A DNA stretch of 64,000 nt from Roseicyclus marinus (GTDB taxonomy: Bacteria; Pseudomonadota; Alphaproteobacteria; Rhodobacterales; Rhodobacteraceae), in assembly GCF_036322625.1 (NCBI RefSeq), contig NZ_AP027266.1:933001-997000 (forward strand), in the 5' to 3' direction. Under the pieces are notes generated by a model, which ran no database searches, was not told the origin of the DNA, and saw nothing but the letters and a program-made list of their open reading frames with translations. The position numbers and the translations under genes were made by a program. This document shows positions 1-8,793 of this stretch, piece after piece (position 1 is the first letter of the stretch; every line of letters begins with the position of its first letter).

Positions 1-596
1 GGCACATGCCCCAGCCGCCAGCCCGCGCGAAACCGGTCGAGCCAACGCCGCTCGGCCATGGTCAGGTCCGTCTCGGGCCGGCGCAGCATGTCGTCGACGA
101 TCACCAGAACCCCGCCCGTTCCCAGCGCGGATGCCGCGGCATCCAGAAAGGCGGCAGCGCTTTGCGCATGGACGTGGGATTCGATGGCCATGGCCAGATC
201 CGCATCGCTGCCCCGCACCTCGGTGAAATCGGCCCGGAGAAAGCGGCACCGCGCGCTCAGGTTTCGGCGCGTTGCCTCCGCCTCGGCCTTGGCGCGCTGG
301 ACGGCGCTGATCGTGATGCCGGTCATTTTGGCCTCGGGCCAGAAGGGGGCGAGGTGAAACAGGCTTCCGCCGACCCCGCAGCCAAGGTCGAGAACCCGGC
401 GGGGTGCGCGGCCAAGGTGGCGCTCGGCCTGCATCCGGATGATGTCATTGACATGGGCGGCTGCCTGTGAGGGCGTTGACACCCCATCGGCCCAGAGCGG
501 TCGATGGATCGCAAGTGCCGAGCCGCTGCCCCCTACCGCAAGAAAGCGGCGGGTGTTGGCGTCGTAATACTCCGCGACCCGAGAGCCTGTCATCAT
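1..596 (-). CDS. SAM-dependent class I methyltransferase, 3' end beyond the window
   Basis: An open frame runs leftward from ATG 596 (a second ATG lies at 593) and is still open at base 1, so the C-terminus is missing and about 198 residues are visible. It opens MMTGSRVAEYYDANTRRFL. The SAM-binding motif I (VLDLGCGVGGS, about residues 73-83) is clear, preceded by a helical region with HVNDIIRMQAE. A later acidic stretch (VIVDDMLRRPETD) fits the post-motif II region of small-molecule methyltransferases. It lies 103 bp upstream of the epimerase/sugar-transferase fusion on the same strand, in a polysaccharide setting, but the fold is also common among sterol, quinone and natural-product methyltransferases. 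The substrate cannot be told. The family call is firm; the role is open. Confidence 0.75.
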   Translation of the reverse strand, partial: MMTGSRVAEYYDANTRRFLAVGGSGSALAIHRPLWADGVSTPSQAAAHVNDIIRMQAERHLGRAPRRVLDLGCGVGGSLFHLAPFWPEAKMTGITISAVQRAKAEAEATRRNLSARCRFLRADFTEVRGSDADLAMAIESHVHAQSAAAFLDAAASALGTGGVLVIVDDMLRRPETDLTMAERRWLDRFRAGWRLGHV

Positions 597-699
597 TCCC
601 ACCTGATTGCCGCCGCCCCGATGGGGCGCGCCGTTGGGGGGCAAGATATGCCGATGTCCCGCGAGGCAAGGGAAAACCCGTCGCTCCCGGCCATAGGGG

Positions 700-1917
700 T
701 CAGGCGGAACCTGTCTGCCCGCGCACCCGGTCGCCCTGCCCGCCGCCCCGCGCGGTGCGCAGGATCAGGCGGATATCGGGCAAGATACCCCGCAGCGCCA
801 CGTAATCGGCATCGCGCCGCGCGAGGCGAACAGGATCGCTCATGTCGATCCCCTCGACCTGGGCCAGGCCGCTGATGCCCGGCAGAACGTCGAGCACGCC
901 GCGCTTGCGCCGCTCCTCGACCAGTTCGGTCTGGACGGGCAGGCAGGGGCGGGGGCCGATCAACGCGATCTCGCCGCGCAGGATGTTCCAGACCTGCGGC
1001 AGTTCGTCGATCTTGGTGCGCCTGAGAAAGGCACCGACGCGGGTGACGGAGGCGGCCGAGACCTCATGCGTGCCGGCTTGTGCGGTGCCAAGCTGCATGG
1101 TGCGGAATTTCCAGCAGGTAAAGACCTTGCCATGCCGCCCGACACGCGGTTGCCCGAACAGGCCGGGACCGGGCGAATCACGCCTGACCGCGATCCATGC
1201 CGCCAGAAGCACCCACCAGAACCCCAGAAGGATCGTCAGCGCAAAGGCGTAATCCACAAGCCGCATGGTCGCGCCATAGACGCGGTTGCCCCTCTGCGCC
1301 TCGGTCAGGATCAGGCGATTGTCCTCGCCCGCAGGGGCACCCGAAACCAGATGCGCCGCGATCTTGTCGACCGAGACGGTGGGCCGCAGCGCGGCCAGAG
1401 TGTGGAAGGCAGGGCCGCGCAACACGCGTGGCAGCTTGTTCAGCACCGCGAGCTTGCCCGCGAAGCGGTCGGCCTGCACCGCGGGCAGGTAGAGGATCGA
1501 CACCTCGGTATCCCCGGCCGCGGCAAGAACCGCCTCTGCCCCCCGGCGCTTGCTTTCGGCATAGGGACTGCGATTGCTCGCGTCGAGCGCATCGATCGAG
1601 GAGACATAGACGAAGCGCGCGATCCCCGCCTCTTGCGCGGCGCGCAGTTGCGTCAGGGCCAGATCGACATTCACCGCGTCGAATTCGGCCTGCGGGCCGG
1701 GCCGGTCGTTGTTGCGGGCGGCAAGGTGCACCATGAGGTCGGCCCCGGTTGCATGCTGTGCCATGGCATCCGGGGCGCAGCAGGACAGGCCGGGAAAGAG
1801 CTGTGCCAGCTTCTCCGGGTCCCGGCCGATCAAGACCGGATCGATCCCTGCGGTTTGCAGACGGGGCACGACGTGCCGCCCGACGAAACCCGACGCGCCG
1901 GTGATCACGATCTTCAT
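700..1917 (-). CDS. Hybrid nucleotide-sugar epimerase / undecaprenyl-phosphate sugar transferase
   Basis: This 405-residue protein joins two usually separate enzymes. Residues 1 to about 210 are an extended-SDR Rossmann domain with GASGFVG at 7-13 and the YAESK catalytic Tyr/Lys at 119-123. It is shorter than free-standing epimerases of about 310 residues. One hydrophobic segment (about 219-245) follows, then a bacterial sugar-transferase domain with the family landmarks CWKFRTM (269-274), LRRTKIDELPQVWN (298-311) and GPRPCLPVQ (321-329). The second half should transfer a sugar phosphate from a UDP-sugar to undecaprenyl phosphate at the inner membrane, starting a repeat unit; the first half may prepare or hold that UDP-sugar. 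It overlaps the upstream dehydratase gene by ATGA, suggesting translational coupling. Confidence 0.85.
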   Translation of the reverse strand: MKIVITGASGFVGRHVVPRLQTAGIDPVLIGRDPEKLAQLFPGLSCCAPDAMAQHATGADLMVHLAARNNDRPGPQAEFDAVNVDLALTQLRAAQEAGIARFVYVSSIDALDASNRSPYAESKRRGAEAVLAAAGDTEVSILYLPAVQADRFAGKLAVLNKLPRVLRGPAFHTLAALRPTVSVDKIAAHLVSGAPAGEDNRLILTEAQRGNRVYGATMRLVDYAFALTILLGFWWVLLAAWIAVRRDSPGPGLFGQPRVGRHGKVFTCWKFRTMQLGTAQAGTHEVSAASVTRVGAFLRRTKIDELPQVWNILRGEIALIGPRPCLPVQTELVEERRKRGVLDVLPGISGLAQVEGIDMSDPVRLARRDADYVALRGILPDIRLILRTARGGGQGDRVRGQTGSA

Positions 1918-3887
1918 GCGACATCCGCCGGGTCGAGGGATGCGGCATCCCCCGCAACGGGGTCCGTGCCGGGGGCGGGCGCGTAGCCTGTCCCCGCTTG
2001 CCGCAGCAAGCTTTGCACCGTTTTCAGGTCCTCGTCGGCAGTCGCGCGATCGAGGGCGTCGAGAAGCGGCACAAGCTCAGGCATCGGCAGGAAGCCTTCT
2101 TGTGCGGTCATGATCTTGGGATGCGCCGTTGCGCGGGCATCGGCCCCGATCAGCAATTCCTCGTATAGCTTCTCACCCGGGCGCAGGCCCGTGATCTTGA
2201 TCGTGATGTCGCCCTCGCCCCCGGGGTCCCCCTCAAGGCGCGGACGCAGGCCCGACAGCGACGCCATGCGCTGTGCCAGATCGAGAATGCGGACCGGTTG
2301 ACCCATGTCGAGCAAGAAGACATCGCCGCCCTGCGCCATGGCGCTCGACTGGATCACCAGCTGCGCCGCCTCGGGAATGGACATGAAATAGCGCGTGATC
2401 TCGGGATGGGTCACGGTGATCGGTCCGCCCGCCTCGATCTGGCTGCGGAAAAGCGGGATGACCGATCCCGACGAGCCAAGAACGTTGCCAAAGCGCACCA
2501 TGGAGATACGGGTGCCGGAGGCGGTCTCGGCATAGGCTTGGCAGACCATTTCCGCCAGGCGCTTGGACGCCCCCATGATGTTGGTCGGGCGCACGGCCTT
2601 GTCCGTCGAGATCAGCGTGAAGGATTGGACCTGCGTGGCGATCGCGGCCTCCAGCACTGTTTTCGTGCCGAAGACGTTGTTGCGCATCCCCTCGGCGATG
2701 TTGTCCTCGACCAGGGGCACATGCTTGTAGGCGGCGGCGTGGAACACCGTTCCGACGTTATGCTGCGCCATGGTATCGCGCAGGCGCCGCGCGGATTGGA
2801 CGGATCCCAGAACCGCATGAAGCCGCGTGGGGCGCGGCAAGACCTTGGTCAGCGCCAAGAGCTCCATCTGGATCGTGTAGAGCGCGGGTTCCGAATGCTC
2901 GAACAGGATCAGGTCGCTCGGGCCCTCTCGCAGGATCTGTCGGCACAATTCGCTGCCGATCGATCCGCCTGCACCCGTCACCATCACGACCTTGCCGCGA
3001 ATGTTGGCCGACATCAGGTCGGGAACAGGCGCCACGGGGTCGCGCCCCAGAAGATCCTCCGCCGACACGTCGACGATATCCGATGTGCTGGCGCGACCGG
3101 TGATGATGTCGTCCATGTTGGGGACGGTGCGGACCCTGACGCCGAATTCGGCGAGCTGCTCGATGATCTCGCGCCGCCGCGATCTTTGGGCACGCGGCAT
3201 GGCCAGAAGCGCAAGCTCCACCCCGAAATTCTCGATCAGGCCGGGCATGTCCTGCGGCCCGATCACGCGCAGACCGTTCACCTCGTTGCCATGCAGGGCG
3301 GGGTTGTCATCGACGATGGCGAGCGGCAGGTAATCATTCCCGCGCAGAAGCGAGGCGACAAGTTGTTGTCCCGAGGTGCCGGCCCCGTAGACCAGCACGG
3401 GCGTCAGACCCTGCCGCAATTCGCGGCGGAACAATTCGCGCAGCAAGAACCGCAATCCCCCGACCGAGATCAGCGCGAGCATGGCGTAGATGCCCGGAAC
3501 CGACCGCGGCACCCCAAGCGACAGCCCTTGCGACACGACGAACAAGAAGACCGCCGACACGGCGATCCCGCGCGCGATGGTGACGAAGGCGCGCGACGAG
3601 ATATAGCGGATCACGGCCCGATAGAATCCGGTCACCGCGAACAGCAAGATGGTGACGGGAAGCGTCATCCCAATGGCAATCCAGATGCGTGGGTCGGGCA
3701 GGAAAAAGAAACTGTCGTAGCGCAATCCCATAGCGAGGATGAAGCTGCCCACCAGCAGCACGCAATCCGCCGCCACCTGCAAGATCCGCTTGTTCAGGCG
3801 CGACAGGGACAAAAGCCGCGCCAATCCGCGCTGCGCGGAGGGTTTCCGCAATCGTCGGGTTTGGCGTGTCGGCATCGGATTGATCAC
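1914..3887 (-). CDS. FlaA1/CapD-type nucleotide-sugar 4,6-dehydratase, membrane-anchored
   Basis: A 657-residue polysaccharide-biosynthesis protein of the CapD/WbpM class. The N-terminus has about four membrane segments (roughly residues 38-55, 68-88, 105-125 and 133-150). A first nucleotide-binding fold (VLVYGAGTSG, 164-173) follows, then the SDR catalytic half with VTGAGGSIGSE (303-313), the AAAYKHVPLVE motif and ISTDKAV; WbpM-class enzymes use Met/Thr-Asp-Lys instead of Tyr-Lys. It likely converts UDP-GlcNAc to a 4-keto-6-deoxy sugar for an exported glycan. The first M at 3887 is used; MPTRQT four codons later is equally possible. It is coupled to the sugar-transferase fusion downstream. 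A 284-bp divergent gap separates it from the glycosyltransferase at 4172; I see no convincing named site in that gap. Confidence 0.88.
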   Translation of the reverse strand: MINPMPTRQTRRLRKPSAQRGLARLLSLSRLNKRILQVAADCVLLVGSFILAMGLRYDSFFFLPDPRIWIAIGMTLPVTILLFAVTGFYRAVIRYISSRAFVTIARGIAVSAVFLFVVSQGLSLGVPRSVPGIYAMLALISVGGLRFLLRELFRRELRQGLTPVLVYGAGTSGQQLVASLLRGNDYLPLAIVDDNPALHGNEVNGLRVIGPQDMPGLIENFGVELALLAMPRAQRSRRREIIEQLAEFGVRVRTVPNMDDIITGRASTSDIVDVSAEDLLGRDPVAPVPDLMSANIRGKVVMVTGAGGSIGSELCRQILREGPSDLILFEHSEPALYTIQMELLALTKVLPRPTRLHAVLGSVQSARRLRDTMAQHNVGTVFHAAAYKHVPLVEDNIAEGMRNNVFGTKTVLEAAIATQVQSFTLISTDKAVRPTNIMGASKRLAEMVCQAYAETASGTRISMVRFGNVLGSSGSVIPLFRSQIEAGGPITVTHPEITRYFMSIPEAAQLVIQSSAMAQGGDVFLLDMGQPVRILDLAQRMASLSGLRPRLEGDPGGEGDITIKITGLRPGEKLYEELLIGADARATAHPKIMTAQEGFLPMPELVPLLDALDRATADEDLKTVQSLLRQAGTGYAPAPGTDPVAGDAASLDPADVA

Positions 3888-4171
3888 CCTGATGTCAGCG
3901 AGCGGTCATGTCCGGCACAAGGTCCCGAGACCGATTTGCAAAGACCGACACGATGACTCGAAAGGATATTTTTCGCGCGTCGGATAGCTTGGTAATGCCG
4001 GGAGTTTCGCCGCACCGCAAGGCGAAACGCGGTCGCGGCGCTGCCGTCGCGGCACTTGGCCAAGGGGAGCAAGGCGATAAGGGGCCTCACCGCAACCTTT
4101 GCGCGGTTGTCCTGCCCTCGGGCAGCCCCACATTGACACGCGCAACAGATCCACCCTGCCCGGAGCTCCAG

Positions 4172-5251
4172 ATGACCCGCCCCAAAGCCGCATTTGCCAT
4201 TCCCGGCGATCTCGCGACCTTGACGGGCGGGTATATCTACGACCGCCGCCTCTTGTCGGAACTGCGCGCCGATGGCCGTGACGTGGCCCATGTCGGTCTC
4301 GGGGCTTCCTTTCCCGATCCCACGCCCGCGGATATGGCGGATGCGGCCCGCAGGTTGTCGCGCTTCGGGCCCGATTGCCCGGTGATGATCGACGGGCTGG
4401 CGATGGGGGCGATGGAGCTGTCTGTCCTGACCGGCATGGCGGCACCCATCGTGGCGCTCGTACATCATCCGCTTGCCCATGAAAGCGGCCTTGCCCCCGC
4501 GATGCGCGACCGGCTTTACCGCAGCGAACGCGACAATCTCGCGCTCGCGGCCCATGTCGTTGTGCCAAGCCCGCATACCGCCGCCTTGCTCGTGTCGGAT
4601 TATGGCGTCACGGCCGATCGCATCACCATCGCCCGACCGGGCACCGACCGCCCCATGGGGCGGGTGGCGAAAGCCGATCCGCCCCTGATCCTGTCGGTCG
4701 GCATCCAGGTGCCGCGCAAGGGGCATGACGTGCTGATCCGGGCGCTGGCGCAGCTGCGCGACCTCCGCTGGCAGGCTGTGATCGTGGGATCGGCGCTCGA
4801 TGCCGAACATGCCGCTTTTTTGGCCCGGTTGGTGACCGACCTTGACCTCTCCTCGAAAGTCCGGCTGGTCGGCCGCGTCTCGGGGGAGGAGCTGGCGCGG
4901 CTCTATGGTCAGGCAAGCCTTTTTGCGCTCGCGACCCGCTACGAGGGCTACGGCATCGTCTTTGACGAGGCCATGGTTCACGGCCTGCCCATCGTCACAT
5001 GTGCGACGGGGGCGGTTCCCGATACGGTTGCCCCGCAGGCGGGGCTTTTGGTTCCGCCCGATGATCCCGACGCCTTTGCGCAGGCCCTTGCAACGGTTCT
5101 CGAGGATGACGCCACGCGCGGGCGGATGGCGGATGCTGCGACGGCGGCGGGCGCGGCCCTGCCCGGTTGGGCGGCGACCGCGCGCTCGGTGGGGGAGGTA
5201 TTCGACCGCGTCTCCGCCCGCGCGCAAAAGGCGGTCGCGGCACGGCGTTGA
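4172..5251 (+). CDS. Family 4 glycosyltransferase (GT-B fold)
   Basis: A 359-residue GT4 enzyme. The start is set at ATG 4172 because GGAG sits six bases before it and the protein then begins with a typical N-terminal Rossmann strand (KAAFAIPGDLATLTGGYIYDRRL). The donor-binding half carries ILSVGIQVPRKGHDVLIRAL and the E-x7-E signature region YEGYGIVFDEAMVHGLPIV. It transfers a sugar from an activated donor to an unknown acceptor. On one side is a glycan locus, but it runs away from that locus and toward five genes of pterin/flavin-like chemistry. I infer that it glycosylates the product of that pathway; a role in the exopolysaccharide is the alternative. A 213-bp gap separates it from the next gene, so co-transcription is likely but not certain. 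Confidence 0.85.
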   Translation: MTRPKAAFAIPGDLATLTGGYIYDRRLLSELRADGRDVAHVGLGASFPDPTPADMADAARRLSRFGPDCPVMIDGLAMGAMELSVLTGMAAPIVALVHHPLAHESGLAPAMRDRLYRSERDNLALAAHVVVPSPHTAALLVSDYGVTADRITIARPGTDRPMGRVAKADPPLILSVGIQVPRKGHDVLIRALAQLRDLRWQAVIVGSALDAEHAAFLARLVTDLDLSSKVRLVGRVSGEELARLYGQASLFALATRYEGYGIVFDEAMVHGLPIVTCATGAVPDTVAPQAGLLVPPDDPDAFAQALATVLEDDATRGRMADAATAAGAALPGWAATARSVGEVFDRVSARAQKAVAARR

Positions 5252-5464
5252 ACCCTCGGGGGATCGGGGGCGCCTGCGCGCCCTCGCGAGAATGTGATCC
5301 TGCTGGCCAAGGGGCTCTCGGCCCGCCAGACAAGCCCCGGCGCGGCTTTCTCGAGGTGCAGAACTCCGAACCCTGTCTGCAGGCGATTTCCTCGTGCCAT
5401 CGCGGGCTTGCCGGAACGGCATTCGCCCTAGATTTTCAAATTCGACGGAAAAAACAGGATCACC

Positions 5465-6631
5465 ATGCCGACCAGCCCAGCCGCAAAGGTCGGGTCCGCC
5501 CCTGCTGCGGTCCCGCACCGACCCCCGGAGCCGCCTGCACCCTCGCTCGCGCCGGCAGGTGTCGAGCAGTTGCGCAGGCTTCAGGGCGATCTTGCCGTAG
5601 GCCTGCCGATTGTCCTGCGCCATGACGGGGCCGCGGTTCTGGTGGCGCTCGTCGAATCCCTGACACAGGCGCGTTACAGCGCCATGACGGATCTTGGCAC
5701 GCCCGAACTGGTCGTGACGCGGCGCCGCGCCGTGGCGCTGGGCGCGCAGCCCCCGGGGCAGGGCGACACGTTGCGGTTCCGCCTGCCGCCGGGGGCGGAT
5801 CTTGGCTGGGTTGCCGCCGTCGCGGGCCGATCCGGGCCGCAGGACGGCGACCTGGGGGGCGGATTGCCCATACTTCAGACCGGATCGGCGCTGCATCGGG
5901 CCATGCTCGACATCGCCAAATCCATCCATGTCCTTCCGGCCGCGCTTGCCGTGCCCCTCTCGGTCGAGACCGAGGCCGTCATTGCCGATCTTGGTCTTTC
6001 CACCATGCCGCTTGCGCGTGTCCTGCCGGCGCTCGAGGAGGCGCGCAGCCAGACCTGCGTCAGCTCGGCCCAGCTGCCGATGGATGTCTCCTCCTCCGGG
6101 CATGTACATGTCTTTCGCCCCGATGCCGGTGGGCCGGATCATTACGCCATCGAGGTGGGCACGCCCGACCTGTCGGGCCCGGTCCTTGTGCGGCTCCATT
6201 CCGCCTGTTTCACGGGCGATGTGCTGGGCAGCCTGAAATGCGATTGCGGGCCGCAATTGCGCGCCGCCATGGCCGCGATGGCCGAGGCGGGGGGCGGCGT
6301 GCTGATCTATCTCAACCAGGAGGGGCGGGGGATCGGACTGGCCAACAAAATGCGCGCTTATGCGCTGCAGGATGCGGGTCTCGACACGGTCGAGGCCAAT
6401 CATTGGCTGGGGTTCGAGGATGACCAGCGAGATTTCCGCATCGGGGCGCAGATCCTGGGCCGGATGGGCATCGACCGGGTGCGCCTGATGACGAACAATC
6501 CTGCCAAGATGGCCAGCCTGTCGGCGCTGGGCGTCACGGTGGTGGACCGCGTGCCGCTGCGCGTGGGCAAAACCGCGCAGAACGCCCATTACCTTGCCAC
6601 CAAGGCCGCGAAATCGGGGCATCTGTTGTGA
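5465..6631 (+). CDS. ribA: GTP cyclohydrolase II
   Basis: 388 residues. The C-terminal half is canonical GTP cyclohydrolase II: RLHSACFTGD with zinc cysteines C248, C259 and C261, the catalytic loop NQEGRGIGL (284-292) and TNNPAKM (343-349). It opens the imidazole ring of GTP, giving the diaminopyrimidine ribosyl phosphate plus formate and pyrophosphate. Residues 1-210 form a long proline-rich lead and a divergent domain lacking obvious RibB catalytic motifs, as in other alphaproteobacterial RibA proteins. The start at 5465 follows AGGA. It overlaps the next gene by GTGA. It could be the housekeeping RibA or a pathway-specific copy. No other riboflavin gene is next to it, which favours use in the local pathway, though that cannot be settled from this window. 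Confidence 0.92.
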   Translation: MPTSPAAKVGSAPAAVPHRPPEPPAPSLAPAGVEQLRRLQGDLAVGLPIVLRHDGAAVLVALVESLTQARYSAMTDLGTPELVVTRRRAVALGAQPPGQGDTLRFRLPPGADLGWVAAVAGRSGPQDGDLGGGLPILQTGSALHRAMLDIAKSIHVLPAALAVPLSVETEAVIADLGLSTMPLARVLPALEEARSQTCVSSAQLPMDVSSSGHVHVFRPDAGGPDHYAIEVGTPDLSGPVLVRLHSACFTGDVLGSLKCDCGPQLRAAMAAMAEAGGGVLIYLNQEGRGIGLANKMRAYALQDAGLDTVEANHWLGFEDDQRDFRIGAQILGRMGIDRVRLMTNNPAKMASLSALGVTVVDRVPLRVGKTAQNAHYLATKAAKSGHLL

Positions 6632-7596
6632 CCCATGCGCCTGCCCTTTGGTGTGTCGGTCCGGGTCGGGCCGAACTGCGCCCCGGCGCGCTGGGCGAGG
6701 GCGTGACCGTCGACATGCTTTACACCGGCATCAGCCGGGGCACCGAGCGTCTGGTGTTCGAGGGCCGGGTGCCGGACAGCGAAACGGACCGGATGCGCGG
6801 CCCCGCGATGGAGGGGGATTTCCCCTTTCCGGTCAAATACGGCTATTGCGCCGTGGGCCGCGTGGCCGAGGGCGCGCTGGCCGGGCGCGCGGTCTTTGCG
6901 CTCCATCCCCACCAGGCGCGCTTTCGCCTGCCGCAATCGGCGCTGACACTCCTGCCCGAGGATCTGCCGCCCGGCCGCGCCGTTCTGGCCGCCAACATGG
7001 AAACCGCGCTGACGCTTTTGTGGGACAGCGGCGCGGGGGCAGGGGACCGGATTGCCGTGATCGGTGCGGGCGTTCTGGGGGCCCTGACCGCCTATCTTGC
7101 CGCCCGCCTGCCGGGGGCCGAGGTGACGTTGGTCGATACCAATCATGACCGCGCCGCGCTGGCCGCGCCATTGGGCTGCGGCTTTGCCGCGCCGGACACC
7201 GTGCCAGGGGATTGCGACGTGGTCTTTCACCTCTCGGCCAGTGCCGCGGGTCTTGCCACCGCCATCGCCAGCGCAGGGCCCGAAGCCGTGGTGCTGGAGG
7301 GCAGCTGGTACGGGGCGGGGACCACGCAAGTGCCCCTTGGCGGGGCGTTTCACAGCCGCCGCCTGCGGATTGTCGGCTCGCAGGTGGGTCAGATCCCGCC
7401 TGCGCGCGCGCCCCGCTGGACCCATGCCCGCCGCCTTGCCAAGGCGCTGGAGCTTTTGACCGATCCCGCGCTTGATGTGCTGATCTCGGGCGAAACCGCC
7501 TTTGCCGATCTGCCCGCGCGCTATGGTGCGATCCTGTCGGACCCTGCCACCTTGTGCCACCGCATCCGCTACGATGCCCCCCAAGACGCCCTTTGA
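6628..7596 (+). CDS. MDR-superfamily dehydrogenase, BchC-like, without the usual zinc ligands
   Basis: 322 residues of the medium-chain dehydrogenase/reductase superfamily. It starts with GTG at 6628, overlapping the ribA stop. The N-terminal GroES-like part has GISRGTERLVFEGRVP (34-49) and PVKYGYCAVGRV (68-79). It resembles bacteriochlorophyllide dehydrogenase BchC more than classical alcohol dehydrogenases: the Cys and the GHE triad that hold catalytic zinc are not seen. The cofactor fold is intact (AVIGAGVLGALTAYL, 143-157), followed by an acidic strand end (LVDTN) expected for NAD(H). It probably oxidises or reduces an alcohol/ketone side chain of the pathway intermediate. The substrate is unknown. 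Nine bases separate it from the next gene. Confidence 0.78.
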   Translation: MTHAPALWCVGPGRAELRPGALGEGVTVDMLYTGISRGTERLVFEGRVPDSETDRMRGPAMEGDFPFPVKYGYCAVGRVAEGALAGRAVFALHPHQARFRLPQSALTLLPEDLPPGRAVLAANMETALTLLWDSGAGAGDRIAVIGAGVLGALTAYLAARLPGAEVTLVDTNHDRAALAAPLGCGFAAPDTVPGDCDVVFHLSASAAGLATAIASAGPEAVVLEGSWYGAGTTQVPLGGAFHSRRLRIVGSQVGQIPPARAPRWTHARRLAKALELLTDPALDVLISGETAFADLPARYGAILSDPATLCHRIRYDAPQDAL

Positions 7597-7605
7597 GGAG
7601 AGACC

Positions 7606-8001
7606 ATGTTTGCCGTCGAAGTCCGCGATCACATCATGATCGGCCATTCCCTTCCCTCGCCCGTTTTCGGCCCCGCCCAGGGGCTGCACGGCGCGACCTT
7701 CACGGTCGATGCGGCCTTCTTCACGCAGGATATCGATGATCACGGGCTGGTGGTCGACATCGGCCTCGCGACCGAGGCGCTGGCCGAGACGCTTGCCCCC
7801 CTGCGCTACAAGAACCTCGACGAGGTGCCGGAATTCGCGGGGAAATTCACCACCACCGAATTCCTCTGCGGCCATATCTTTGCCGCCATGGCCGAGCGCG
7901 TGCGCGCCGGAAAGCTCGGCGATGGCGGGCGGGTGCGCAAGCTGCGCATCACGCTGCACGAAAGCCATGTCGCCCGCGCCTGGTACGAGGCGGAGATCTG
8001 A
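7606..8001 (+). CDS. 6-pyruvoyltetrahydropterin synthase/QueD-fold protein with altered active site
   Basis: 131 residues, the normal length for PTPS/6-carboxytetrahydropterin synthase, with GAGGAG upstream of ATG 7606. The fold signature is visible: an N-terminal strand and H14, LHGATF (27-32) where the family has LHGHxY/F, the TTTE segment (82-85) and the C-terminal HESHVARAWYE with the pterin-anchoring Glu (E119). Compared by eye with E. coli QueD, the catalytic Cys position is Ala (A24), the third zinc His is Ala (A30) and the Asp-His pair is replaced by Arg-Tyr (around R67-Y68). It should still bind a pterin- or pyrimidine-like ring but is unlikely to run the textbook reaction. Position in the operon suggests it acts on the product of ribA or the neighbouring dehydrogenase. 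Confidence 0.75.
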   Translation: MFAVEVRDHIMIGHSLPSPVFGPAQGLHGATFTVDAAFFTQDIDDHGLVVDIGLATEALAETLAPLRYKNLDEVPEFAGKFTTTEFLCGHIFAAMAERVRAGKLGDGGRVRKLRITLHESHVARAWYEAEI

Positions 8002-8004
8002 TCC

Positions 8005-8793
8005 ATGGGCTTTTCCGCCGAATGGCTTGCGCTGCGCGACCCCGCCGACCGGGCGGCGCGCGATGCTGTGCTGGCCCGGCGGGCGGCGCGGGCGGCGGGA
8101 CCTGCGCCTCTGATCGTCGATCTGGGCGCTGGCACCGGGGCGACATGGCGGGCGCTTTCGCCGCTTTTGCCCCCGGGCGCGCGCTGGCGCTTTGTCGACA
8201 ATGACCCGGCGCTCTTGTCCATCGCGGCTGCGGCAGCGGGCGAGGGGGCGGAGACCGTGATCGCCGATCTGGCCGATCTCGAGGCTCTGCCGCTAGCCGG
8301 TGCCACGCTTGTCACGGCCTCTGCCCTGCTCGATCTGGTCTCGGCCGATTGGGTGGCGGGGCTGGTCGCGCGGCTCGGGGTGCCGTTTTACGCGGCCCTG
8401 AGCTATGATGGGCGGATGGACTGGACCCCGAAAGATCCGCGCGATGCCGCGATCACGGCGGCCTTCAACCGTCACCAGACGGGGGACAAGGGGCTTGGCC
8501 CCGCTTTGGGTCCGGATGCCGCCGATCACGCCGCCCGCGCCTTCGAGGCGGCGGGCTTCACCGTCACGCTGGCCGACAGCCCCTGGCTGCTTGGCCCCGA
8601 GATGGCCGCCCTTCAGCGTGATCTGTGCGACGGCATCGCGGCGGCTGCCGCTGAAACGGGCCTTGGCGATGCCGCCGATTGGGGCCGGGCGCGGCGCGAG
8701 ACCGCCGCCCTGTCGCGCTGCATGATCGGGCATCTCGACATTCTCGCCCTGCCGCCCGTCCCGCCACCGGAGATTGCCCATGTGCAGCATTGA
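8005..8793 (+). CDS. Class I SAM-dependent methyltransferase
   Basis: 262 residues. The N-terminal third holds the SAM-binding loop VDLGAGTGA (38-46) and an acidic motif II (RFVDNDPALL). A conserved-looking substrate region follows (FYAALSYDGRMDWTPKDPRD). It methylates a small molecule rather than DNA: there is no DPPY-type motif. Only three bases separate it from the PTPS-like gene and its end overlaps the RibD-like gene, so it belongs to the same transcript. By analogy with the toxoflavin pathway, where a methyltransferase acts after GTP cyclohydrolase II and RibD-like enzymes, N- or O-methylation of a pyrimidine or pterin intermediate is a reasonable guess, but nothing in the protein names the acceptor. 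Confidence 0.82.
   Translation: MGFSAEWLALRDPADRAARDAVLARRAARAAGPAPLIVDLGAGTGATWRALSPLLPPGARWRFVDNDPALLSIAAAAAGEGAETVIADLADLEALPLAGATLVTASALLDLVSADWVAGLVARLGVPFYAALSYDGRMDWTPKDPRDAAITAAFNRHQTGDKGLGPALGPDAADHAARAFEAAGFTVTLADSPWLLGPEMAALQRDLCDGIAAAAAETGLGDAADWGRARRETAALSRCMIGHLDILALPPVPPPEIAHVQH

Noticed and set aside
5252-5464. Promoter (TTGCCG with TAGATT) between the GT4 gene and ribA
   Set aside because: The spacing is only 15 bases and the boxes are weak, so it is not listed as a feature.
3884-6622. A 912-codon minus-strand frame opposite the GT4 and ribA genes
   Set aside because: Shadow of two well-supported plus-strand genes; low-complexity His/Arg/Gly composition.
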